From the NCBI RefSeq assembly GCF_021606685.1, contig NZ_WKCB01000049.1, positions 1-44,027 on the forward strand: DNA of 44,027 nt. Reading direction: 5' to 3'. The position numbers and the translations under genes were made by a program. A model generated the notes under the pieces. The model was not told where the DNA came from. It was given only the letters and a program-made list of their open reading frames with translations, and ran no database searches. Below are positions 1 to 6,920 of the stretch, one piece after another; within the stretch, counting starts at the first letter, position 1, and each line of letters opens with the position of its first letter. This stretch comes from Pseudomonas syringae. Its GTDB lineage: Bacteria > Pseudomonadota > Gammaproteobacteria > Pseudomonadales > Pseudomonadaceae.

Positions 1-56
1 AGCTAGCACATGCTCAGACTGACCCACCGCATTCGCGAGCAAGCCCGCTCCCACAT
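1..56. repeat. REPIN, right part (window starts inside it)
   Basis: Bases 30-56 are one complete REP arm of the 'gcgggcttgctcgcgaa' class, here in the reverse orientation (attcgcgagcaagcccgctc). The preceding bases (ctgacccaccg) resemble the spacer found inside the complete REPIN at 16041-16132, so the left arm probably lies just outside the window. Confidence 0.8.
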
Positions 57-104
57 ATGAATGCCCAACGCCTGATAGTTTTGTCAGCCCGCAACAAAAC
101 CCTC

Positions 105-120
105 TTTACGCAAGCTTTAC
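105..120 (-). promoter_or_regulatory. Candidate CpxR-type box upstream of the CpxP-like gene
   Basis: The minus strand reads GTAAA-N6-GTAAA (plus strand TTTAC at 105-109 and 116-120). CpxR of enterobacteria binds GTAAA-N5-GTAAA, with some tolerance in spacing. The box lies 81 bases before the start of a CpxP-like gene that precedes a sensor kinase, so control by the partner response regulator is plausible. The one-base longer spacer and the lack of a second site keep this tentative. Confidence 0.4.
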
Positions 121-200
121 CCACACCTGACCGCCGCTGACCTTGCGCTGGGTAATCTACTCACATCCGGACTCACCGGAATAGAGACAGGAGAATCACC

Positions 201-665
201 ATGCGCAAGACCCTTATCGCTTTGATGTTCGCCGCTGCCCTGCCCACCGTTGCCATGGCTGCAATGCCCGAAGGCCCAGGCCCGATGGGCGAACCGTCCG
301 GCCACATGATGGGTGGCCCGGGCCACGGTGGTGAACACGGTCCGCGTGGCAAAGGCGGCCCCTTCAGCCAGTTGGACCTGAGCAAGGAACAGCGCGAGCA
401 AATCGGCAAGCTGATGGGTGACCAATGGCACGCTCGCAAAGACCTGACCAAAAAGTACCTGGACAAGCTTCCGGCCGCTGACCAGAAAGCCATGCAGGAC
501 GAAATCGCCGCCGGCAAGCAGAAAACCCAGGCGGACATCCGTGCAGTGCTCAAGCCTGATCAGCAGAAGAAATTCGACGACATCGTCAAGAAGCAAGAAC
601 AGCGCCGCGCCGAGTGGAAGGAATTCCAGGCCTGGAAAGCGCAACAGCCGCAAAAAGCGCAATAA
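201..665 (+). CDS. Spy/CpxP-family periplasmic protein
   Basis: A 154-residue protein with a clear signal peptide (residues 1-20, ending VAMA). A Gly/Met/His-rich linker follows (residues 25-55, with GHMMGGPGHGGEHG), and then a charged helical region to the end. The helical part carries Spy/CpxP features: LDLSKEQREQIGKL near 60 and LKPDQQKKFDDI near 118, close to the family LTxxQ motif. Family members are periplasmic chaperones or stress sensors that damp a Cpx-type sensor kinase. The His/Met-rich linker could bind metal (inference). The start is ATG at 201 with AGGAG 8 bases upstream. A sensor kinase lies just downstream on the same strand, and a stem-loop separates them. In P. aeruginosa a similar gene lies beside cpxR/cpxA (PA3204-PA3206, from memory); the response regulator should be just outside the window. 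Confidence 0.85.
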   Translation: MRKTLIALMFAAALPTVAMAAMPEGPGPMGEPSGHMMGGPGHGGEHGPRGKGGPFSQLDLSKEQREQIGKLMGDQWHARKDLTKKYLDKLPAADQKAMQDEIAAGKQKTQADIRAVLKPDQQKKFDDIVKKQEQRRAEWKEFQAWKAQQPQKAQ

Positions 666-686
666 TGCCATCGCGTTAACGCTCCC

Positions 687-717
687 AGCCCAGTGGCCTC
701 CCGCCACTGGGCTTTTC
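687..717 (+). terminator. Stem-loop with short U-run between CpxP-like gene and kinase
   Basis: An 11-bp perfect stem, AGCCCAGTGGC (687-697) with GCCACTGGGCT (703-713), has a 5-base loop and is followed by TTTTCC. The kinase GTG start is 22 bases beyond the hairpin, so it may act as a partial terminator that lowers kinase expression relative to the periplasmic protein. Confidence 0.75.
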
Positions 718-734
718 CTGTTTGAGGGTTTCCT

Positions 735-2078
735 GTGCGTTCATTGTTCTGGCGCATCCTGGCCAGCTTCTGGCTGGCCATCGCCTTGGTTGCCGGGTTG
801 TCGATCCTGCTTGGGCATATGCTCAATCAAGATGCCTGGATTCTCAGCCGTCACCCCGGCCTCAACAACCTGGCCGAAGAGTGGACACAACTCTACGAAG
901 CCCAGGGCGAGGACGCGGCCCAGGACTTGCTGCAACAACGCAAGCGCCAGTACCACATCGACGTGCAAGTGCTCAACGAAAGCGGCGAGCCGGTGGTGCG
1001 CGGAACCTTCCCAAAACGGGCCGCTGCGTTTGAAGCCCGGCAGAATGACAGCAAGGACGGCCACCTGCCCTGGCGACGCCTGACCGCCGAGTACACCAGT
1101 GAAAAAACCGGCGACACCTACCTGCTGATCTACCGCATTCCCCACCCCGAGCTGGACGCCTGGCACCGCAGCAGCCTGCTGTGGCCGTTGAGTGCGCTGG
1201 CGATTGCGCTGGTGGTGCTGACCCTGTTCAGCTTGCTGGTGACGCTGTCCATCACCCGCCCGCTCAGCCGTTTGCGCGGCGCGGTGCATGACCTCGGCCA
1301 GGCCACCTACCAGCAAAACAGCCTGGCCCAACTGGCCAACCGGCGTGATGAGTTTGGTGTGCTCGCCACCGACTTCAACCGCATGGGCGCCCGCCTGCAA
1401 AGCCTGATTGGCAGCCAGCGCCAGTTGCTGCGCGATGTGTCCCACGAACTGCGTTCGCCCCTGGCCCGACTGCGCATCGCCCTGGCGCTGGCCGAACGCG
1501 CCAGCCCCGAAGAGCGGGAAAAACTCTGGCCGCGCCTGACCCGCGAATGCGACCGCCTGGAAGCACTGATCAGCGAAATCCTGGTGCTGGCCCGCGTCGA
1601 TGCCGACAACGCCAGCGCCGAAGCTATCGACCTCGTTCCCCTGCTCAAGACCCTGCAAAAAGACGCCCAGCTCAGCGCGCCGGACCAAGTGGTGCAACTG
1701 AGCACCGAGGGCGAGCTGCAACTCAGGGGCTGGCCAACCATGATCGAGCGCGCGGTGGATAACCTGCTGCGCAATGCCCAGCGTTTCAACCCGAAAGAGC
1801 AGCCGATCGAGCTGCAGGCCTATCGTGAGGGTGCGCATATCGTCATCAGCGTGCGCGATCACGGCCCCGGGGTTAACGCCGAGCACCTCAGCCAGTTGGG
1901 CGAGCCGTTCTACCGCGCCCCCGGCCAGACCGCCCAGGGCCACGGCCTGGGCCTGGCGATTGCGCGGCGGGCGGCGGAACGCCATGGCGGCAGCCTGATC
2001 CTGGCCAACGCTCCCGACGGCGGTTTTATTGCGCGCATCGACCTGCCGTTGGAACCGGGGGTTGCCACACCGTCCTGA
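735..2078 (+). CDS. cpxA: Sensor histidine kinase, CpxA-like
   Basis: A 447-residue inner-membrane kinase. Transmembrane helix 1 is at about 8-28, a periplasmic sensor loop at about 30-147, and helix 2 at about 149-172. A HAMP linker (ITRPLSRLRGAV) leads to the HisKA domain with phospho-acceptor H237 in VSHELRSPLARL. The ATPase domain has an N-box (DNLLRNAQRF), G1 box (DHGPGV) and G2 box (GHGLGLAI). It autophosphorylates and would pass phosphate to a response regulator not present in the window. Start is GTG at 735 with GAGG about 7 bases upstream; no ATG fits better. The CpxP-like neighbour and topology favour CpxA (envelope stress). The exact name is inferred from context; the kinase class is certain. 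Confidence 0.85.
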   Translation: MRSLFWRILASFWLAIALVAGLSILLGHMLNQDAWILSRHPGLNNLAEEWTQLYEAQGEDAAQDLLQQRKRQYHIDVQVLNESGEPVVRGTFPKRAAAFEARQNDSKDGHLPWRRLTAEYTSEKTGDTYLLIYRIPHPELDAWHRSSLLWPLSALAIALVVLTLFSLLVTLSITRPLSRLRGAVHDLGQATYQQNSLAQLANRRDEFGVLATDFNRMGARLQSLIGSQRQLLRDVSHELRSPLARLRIALALAERASPEEREKLWPRLTRECDRLEALISEILVLARVDADNASAEAIDLVPLLKTLQKDAQLSAPDQVVQLSTEGELQLRGWPTMIERAVDNLLRNAQRFNPKEQPIELQAYREGAHIVISVRDHGPGVNAEHLSQLGEPFYRAPGQTAQGHGLGLAIARRAAERHGGSLILANAPDGGFIARIDLPLEPGVATPS

Positions 2079-2118
2079 GGATCTTTTATAGTGGCCCTTC
2101 TCTTACGGAGGGCCGTTG

Positions 2119-3468
2119 ATGACTGACCTGCTGACCCCCATCCAAGCCGCACTCGACCTGCCGCACGCCGCGCTGACCTACACAGAGGCCGGCGCCCTGC
2201 CCTCGACCTTCGCCGTGACCGATCTGGCCAGCGCCAGCATCGGCGCTGCCGGCCAGGCCGTCGCCCAATTGATCCTGCAACAGACCGGGCGCCTGCCCAG
2301 CGTCACGGTAGACCGGCGCCTCGCGTCCTTCTGGTTTTCCTCGTCGATTCGCCCGGTGGGCTGGCACGTGCCCCCGCTGTGGGACCCGGTGGCCGGCGAT
2401 TACGCGGGTGCCGATGGCTGGATCCGCCTGCACACCAACGCTCCCCACCACCGCGCCGCCGCCGAGCGGGTACTGGGCAAGGTCGCCGAGCGTACCGAGA
2501 TGGCCCGCAAGGTCGCTGCCTGGAACACCGCCGAGCTGGAACAGGCGATTGTCGAGGCCGGCGGCTGTGCGGCGCAGATGCGTTCGTGGCAGGCGTGGCA
2601 GCAACATCCCCAAGGGTTGGCAGTGAACGCCGAGGCGCTGATACAGCGCGAGACCTTCGCCACCCGCACCGACACGCACTGGCTCGGCTCGGTGGCGCGC
2701 CCGCTGGCGGGCGTCAAAGTGCTGGATTTGACCCGCGTATTGGCCGGCCCCGTGGCCAGCCGCTTTCTTGCCGGGCTGGGCGCCGATGTCCTGCGCATCG
2801 ACTCGCCGACCTGGAACGAGCCTGGCGTGGTCCCGGAAATGACCCTGGGCAAACGCTGCGCGCGCCTGGACCTGAAAACCGCCGCAGACCGCGCGGTGTT
2901 CGAACGCTTGCTCAAGGACGCCGACATGCTGTTCCACGGCTACCGCGCCGACGCACTCGAGCACTTGGGCTACAGCGCCGCCGCCCTGCAAACCCTCGCG
3001 CCCGGCCTGATCGACGTCAGCCTCAATGCCTATGGCTGGAGCGGCCCGTGGCGCAATCGCCGAGGCTTTGACAGCCTGGTGCAAATGAGCAGCGGGATTG
3101 CCGACGCGGGCATGGCCTGGAAACAGTCGGACAAACCACTGCCGCTACCGCTGCAAGCGCTGGATCATGCAACCGGCTACCTGATGGCGGCGAGTGCGCT
3201 TCAGGCGTTCAGCGAACGCCTGAAAACCGGCCGGGGCGGCTCGGCGCGGTTGTCATTGGCGCGTACGGCGAAGCTGCTGGTGGACGCGGGGCACGTGCCC
3301 GAACAACTGCCGTTGCGGGCTGAAGCGCCGGAGGATCAGGGGTTGGTGGTGGAGCAGACAGCGTGGGGCCAGGCCCACCGTTTGCTGGCGCCGGTGACCA
3401 TCAGCGGCACGCCGTTGCAGTGGGATTTGCCGGCCGGGGAGCTGGGTTCGCATCGACCTCAGTGGTGA
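2119..3468 (+). CDS. CaiB/BaiF (class III) CoA-transferase family protein, domain order unusual
   Basis: A 449-residue cytoplasmic protein. ATG at 2119 is preferred over the TTG at 2116 because ACGGAGG ends 7 bases before it. Residues 197-227 (GVKVLDLTRVLAGP...GADVLRID) are the motif that normally opens class III CoA-transferases. Here about 195 residues precede it, and these resemble the later part of the canonical fold: a D..A..G segment with TGRLPSVTVD near 57-65, then DGWIRLHTN near 99. A second D..TG segment (D349, DHATG) sits where the catalytic aspartate of formyl-CoA transferase would align. Family members move CoA between carboxylic acids; the substrate here is unknown. It begins 40 bases after the kinase gene but has no obvious functional link to it. 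An REP pair follows. Confidence 0.8.
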   Translation: MTDLLTPIQAALDLPHAALTYTEAGALPSTFAVTDLASASIGAAGQAVAQLILQQTGRLPSVTVDRRLASFWFSSSIRPVGWHVPPLWDPVAGDYAGADGWIRLHTNAPHHRAAAERVLGKVAERTEMARKVAAWNTAELEQAIVEAGGCAAQMRSWQAWQQHPQGLAVNAEALIQRETFATRTDTHWLGSVARPLAGVKVLDLTRVLAGPVASRFLAGLGADVLRIDSPTWNEPGVVPEMTLGKRCARLDLKTAADRAVFERLLKDADMLFHGYRADALEHLGYSAAALQTLAPGLIDVSLNAYGWSGPWRNRRGFDSLVQMSSGIADAGMAWKQSDKPLPLPLQALDHATGYLMAASALQAFSERLKTGRGGSARLSLARTAKLLVDAGHVPEQLPLRAEAPEDQGLVVEQTAWGQAHRLLAPVTISGTPLQWDLPAGELGSHRPQW

Positions 3469-3481
3469 CCTGACAACCGCT

Positions 3482-3553
3482 ATCGGGAGCAAGCCCCCTC
3501 CCACATTTGACTCTATTCACAGATCAAAATGTGGGAGGGGGCTTGCTCCCGAT
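3482..3553. repeat. REP pair, inverted configuration
   Basis: Two REP arms of the 'gggggcttgctcccgat' variant lie at 3482-3507 and 3528-3553 with a 20-base spacer. They are arranged reverse-then-forward, opposite to the forward-then-reverse order of the other full REPINs here. The pair sits between two convergent genes and could form a long hairpin in either transcript. Confidence 0.9.
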
Positions 3554-3618
3554 GGGGCCAGTACCGACGCTATCAATCCCCTACTGCAGCGACGTCCACA
3601 CATGCTGATACGCCAACC

Positions 3619-5046
3619 TCACAACGACAACACCCCGCTGTACAGTCCATACGCCGCCAGCCCCGCGCCGGCGATCACGCAGCTGAAAATGCCTTTTTCC
3701 ACGTGGGTAAATACGGGTTGGGCCTGCTCGCGCTTGGCCAGGGCGAACAGGATGACACCGGGCGCATACAGCAGCGCCGACAGCAGCAGGTACTTCAGGC
3801 CGCCGGCATACAGCAGCCACACGGCGTAGCCCAGCGCGATCAACCCTACCGCAAGGTCTTTAAAGCGCTGGCCCTGCGCGCCGTCATAGGTTTCGCCACG
3901 CCCGCTCAACAACACCGCATACGCCGCCGACCACAGGTAGGGCACCAGGATCATCGACGACGCCAGGTAAATCAGGGTGGTGTAGGTGCTGTGGGAAAAC
4001 AGCGTGATCACCAGGAAGGCCTGGATCATCAGATTGGTCAGCCAGAGGGCGTTGACCGGCACCTGGTTGGCGTTTTCCTTTTTCAGAAAGGCCGGCATGG
4101 TTTTGTCATGGGCGGTGACATAGAGGATTTCGGCACACAACAGCGCCCAGGACAGCAACGCGCCCAGCAGCGAAACCGCCAGCCCGAGGCTGATCAGCAA
4201 GGCGCCCCAGGGGCCGACGATATGCTCCAGCACGCCCGCCAACGAGGGGTTTTGCAATTGGGCCAGTTCCGGCTGGCTCATGATCCCCAGCGACAGCACG
4301 TTGACCAGTACCAGCAGCGCCAGCACCCCGAGAAACCCGATCACCGTGGCGCGGCCCACGTCCGAACGCTTCTCGGCCCGCGCCGAATACACGCTGGCGC
4401 CCTCGATGCCGATAAACACAAACACGGTGACCAGCATCATGTTGCGCACCTGGTCCACCACACTGCCGACCTGCGGGTTGCCCAGGCCCCAGATATCCCG
4501 GGTGAAGATATCGGCCTTGAACGCCACGCCGGCGATCACGATAAACATCAGCAGCGGCACGATCTTCGCCACCGTGGTGATCTGGTTGATGAAGGCCGCC
4601 TCCTTGATCCCGCGCATCACCAGAAAGTGCACCGCCCACAGCAGCAGCGACGCGCAGCCGATTGCCACCGGCGTATTGCCCTGGCCGAACACCGGAAAGA
4701 AATAGCCGAGGGTGCTGAACAGCAACACGAAATAACCGACATTGCCCATCCACGCACTGATCCAGTAACCCCAAGCCGACGAAAAACCCATGTAGTCGCC
4801 GAAACCGGCCTTGGCATAGGCATACACCCCGGAGTCCAGGTCCGGCTTGCGGTTGGCCAGGGTCTGAAACACAAACGCCAGGGTCAACATGCCGACCGCG
4901 GTGATCGCCCAACCGATCAGCACCGCCCCTACCTCGGCACGCGCCGCCATGTTCTGCGGCAAGGAAAAAACCCCCCCGCCGATCATCGAGCCCACCACCA
5001 GGGCAATCAGGGCACTGAGTCGAAGTTTCTGGGCCGGTTGAGACAT
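3619..5046 (-). CDS. Basic amino acid antiporter, ArcD-type (second copy)
   Basis: A 475-residue APC-superfamily permease with about 12-13 membrane segments. The N-terminal helix carries the family signature VGSMIGGGVFSLPQN (about 18-32). It is the same length as, and highly similar to, the divergent arcD gene that follows, sharing blocks such as AFVFQTLANRKPDLD and ILVPYLWSAAYA. ArcD exchanges external arginine for ornithine across the inner membrane; this copy may have the same or a related cationic substrate. Start is the ATG at 5046, preceded by CAGGAG, rather than an upstream in-frame ATG lacking a ribosome site. It is transcribed alone and away from the arc operon, so it is probably regulated separately. 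Identical function to arcD is not shown. Confidence 0.85.
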   Translation of the reverse strand: MSQPAQKLRLSALIALVVGSMIGGGVFSLPQNMAARAEVGAVLIGWAITAVGMLTLAFVFQTLANRKPDLDSGVYAYAKAGFGDYMGFSSAWGYWISAWMGNVGYFVLLFSTLGYFFPVFGQGNTPVAIGCASLLLWAVHFLVMRGIKEAAFINQITTVAKIVPLLMFIVIAGVAFKADIFTRDIWGLGNPQVGSVVDQVRNMMLVTVFVFIGIEGASVYSARAEKRSDVGRATVIGFLGVLALLVLVNVLSLGIMSQPELAQLQNPSLAGVLEHIVGPWGALLISLGLAVSLLGALLSWALLCAEILYVTAHDKTMPAFLKKENANQVPVNALWLTNLMIQAFLVITLFSHSTYTTLIYLASSMILVPYLWSAAYAVLLSGRGETYDGAQGQRFKDLAVGLIALGYAVWLLYAGGLKYLLLSALLYAPGVILFALAKREQAQPVFTHVEKGIFSCVIAGAGLAAYGLYSGVLSL

Positions 5047-5299
5047 GCTGACTCCTGAATTAATAATAATTGCGCTGATCAACGAATTAATTCAGCGAGT
5101 GTAGCGTTTATTAAATACCGCGATAAAACCCACAGGCTCATAACGCAATGGCATGACAATTTATAAAGTTTAGGCTTATTTAGATTTTAAATACCGCGCG
5201 CACTAACTACTTGGCCGCGCGGCTTGAAAAAGTTTGCACATTCGGCAAAACGGTCTAGCTTCAAACGACCACAGCGCAGACTAAATAATTAACTACAAC

Positions 5300-5354
5300 G
5301 GAGAGACCGCTCTGGGATGCGTCTTTCCGAGGAACAGTATTGCCCAAGGGTTCC
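5300..5354. other. Two adjacent stem-loops of unknown role
   Basis: GGAGAGAC (5300-5307) pairs with GTCTTTCC (5321-5328), giving 8 pairs with one G-U. GGAAC (5331-5335) then pairs with GTTCC (5350-5354). They lie upstream of the arcD promoter, so they are not part of its predicted mRNA. Several GGA trinucleotides occur in and around them. A small RNA or a leader of an unrecognised transcript is possible; there is no match to a riboswitch class I can name with confidence. Confidence 0.3.
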
Positions 5355-5393
5355 CCCCTAAGTCATTAATTCACAATGGAATGTGCCAATGAA

Positions 5394-5435
5394 GTGATCT
5401 GAGTCAGCTGTTTGATTAGCGCACGGATTTATTCT
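5394..5435 (+). promoter_or_regulatory. ANR (FNR-type) dependent promoter of the arc operon
   Basis: GTGATCTGAGTCAG (5394-5407) fits the ANR/FNR dyad TTGAT-N4-ATCAA in its core (TGAT-N4-nTCA). A -10-like TATTCT lies at 5430-5435, which predicts a start near 5442. The dyad centre (5400.5) then falls at about -41.5, the class II activator position, and no good -35 is present. In P. aeruginosa the arcDABC promoter is activated by ANR from this position under low oxygen. Confidence 0.7.
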
Positions 5436-5468
5436 GTGGTCTCTCTTCTCCTGCATTGGAGTCATGCA

Positions 5469-6896
5469 ATGTCTGATTCTCCCGGAAAACTACGACTCGG
5501 CGCACTTGTAGCACTGGTCGTGGGCTCAATGATTGGCGGCGGGATCTTCTCACTTCCGCAAAACATGGCGGCCAGTGCCGACGTGGGCGCGGTGCTGATC
5601 GGCTGGGTGATTACCGCCATCGGTATGTTGACCCTGGCCTTTGTGTTCCAGACCCTGGCCAACCGCAAGCCGGACCTCGACGGCGGCGTATATGCCTACG
5701 CCAAGGCCGGCTTTGGCGACTACATGGGTTTTTCATCCGCCTGGGGTTACTGGATCAGCGCCTGGCTGGGCAACGTGGGTTACTTCGTACTCTTGTTCAG
5801 CACCCTCGGTTACTTCTTTCCAATCTTCGGCGAAGGCAACACCCCGGCGGCGGTGATTGGTGCGTCGGTGCTGCTGTGGGCCGTGCATTTCCTGGTGCTG
5901 CGCGGCATCAAGGAAGCCGCTTTCATCAACCTGGTGACCACCGTCGCCAAAGTGGTGCCGCTGGTGCTGTTTGTGTTGATCGCGCTGTTCGCCTTCAAGC
6001 TAGAGATCTTCACCGCTGACATCTGGGGCGTGAAAAACCCGGACCTCGGCAGCGTGATGAACCAGGTGCGCAACATGATGCTGGTCACCGTGTGGGTGTT
6101 CATCGGTATCGAAGGCGCGAGCATCTTCTCGTCGCGGGCAGAAAAACGTTCCGACGTCGGCAAAGCTACCGTGATCGGTTTTATCACCGTGCTGCTGTTT
6201 TTGATGCTGGTGAACGTGCTGTCGCTGGGGATCATGACCCAGCCGGAGCTGGCCAAGCTGCAGAACCCGTCGATGGCCGCCGTGCTGGAGCACGTGGTGG
6301 GCCACTGGGGCGCGGTGCTGATCAGCGTCGGCTTGATCATCTCGCTGCTCGGCGCGTTGCTGTCGTGGGTGTTGCTGTGCGCGGAGATCATGTTCGCCGC
6401 CGCCAAGGACCACACGATGCCAGCGTTCCTGCGCAAGGAAAACGCCAACCATGTGCCGGTCAACGCCCTGTGGCTGACCAATGCGATGGTGCAGGTATTT
6501 CTGGTGATCACGCTGTTTTCCGCCAGCACCTACCTGTCGCTGATCTACCTCGCCACCTCGATGATCCTGGTGCCTTACCTGTGGTCGGCGGCCTACGCGC
6601 TGCTGCTGGCAGTACGCGGCGAAACCTACGAAAACGCCCTCAAAGAACGCAAGAAAGACCTGTTTATCGGCGCCGTCGCGCTGATCTACGCGGTGTGGCT
6701 GCTGTATGCCGGCGGCACCAAGTACCTGCTGCTCTCCGCCCTGCTCTACGCCCCCGGCGCGATCCTGTTCGCCAAGGCCAAGCGTGAATTGGGCAAACCG
6801 ATTTTCACCACTGTCGAGAAGCTGATTTTCGCCGCAGTCGTCATTGGCGCCCTGGTGGCGGCCTATGGGCTCTACGACGGCTTCCTGACTCTGTAA
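5469..6896 (+). CDS. arcD: Arginine/ornithine antiporter ArcD
   Basis: A 475-residue inner-membrane APC-family transporter with about 12-13 hydrophobic segments and the N-terminal signature VGSMIGGGIFSLPQN. It imports arginine in exchange for ornithine made by the deiminase pathway, at no energy cost. Start is ATG 5469 with GGAG 7 bases upstream; the upstream extension of the frame has no ribosome site. arcA starts 24 bases after the stop, so it leads the arcDABC operon. Transcription probably begins near 5442 under ANR control. A near-identical-length paralogue lies head to head on the other strand. Confidence 0.95.
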   Translation: MSDSPGKLRLGALVALVVGSMIGGGIFSLPQNMAASADVGAVLIGWVITAIGMLTLAFVFQTLANRKPDLDGGVYAYAKAGFGDYMGFSSAWGYWISAWLGNVGYFVLLFSTLGYFFPIFGEGNTPAAVIGASVLLWAVHFLVLRGIKEAAFINLVTTVAKVVPLVLFVLIALFAFKLEIFTADIWGVKNPDLGSVMNQVRNMMLVTVWVFIGIEGASIFSSRAEKRSDVGKATVIGFITVLLFLMLVNVLSLGIMTQPELAKLQNPSMAAVLEHVVGHWGAVLISVGLIISLLGALLSWVLLCAEIMFAAAKDHTMPAFLRKENANHVPVNALWLTNAMVQVFLVITLFSASTYLSLIYLATSMILVPYLWSAAYALLLAVRGETYENALKERKKDLFIGAVALIYAVWLLYAGGTKYLLLSALLYAPGAILFAKAKRELGKPIFTTVEKLIFAAVVIGALVAAYGLYDGFLTL

Positions 6897-6920
6897 CTGA
6901 TGTTCACTGGAGGATCTGTA

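Larger units (their letters stand above)
5047..5468. other. 422-bp divergent intergenic region between two arcD-type genes
   Basis: AT-rich compared with the flanking genes. The right end holds the ANR-type box and -10 element of arcD (separate entry). The middle has two consecutive stem-loops, 5300-5328 and 5331-5354. The left part (5075-5200) presumably holds the promoter of the minus-strand antiporter; half of an FNR/ANR dyad (ATCAA, 5078-5082) is visible there but no full site. No open frame in the region looks like a gene. Confidence 0.7.

Noticed and set aside
3529..5058. Long plus-strand open frame opposite the ArcD-type gene
   Set aside because: It is a shadow of the minus-strand permease: rich in Gln/His/Arg, no domain, no ribosome site. 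The minus strand encodes a full conserved transporter.
5300..5360. Glycine or guanidine riboswitch before arcD
   Set aside because: Short stretches (GGAGAGAC, GGGTTCC) recall riboswitch cores, but the conserved core order is missing and the element lies upstream of the predicted arcD transcript start.
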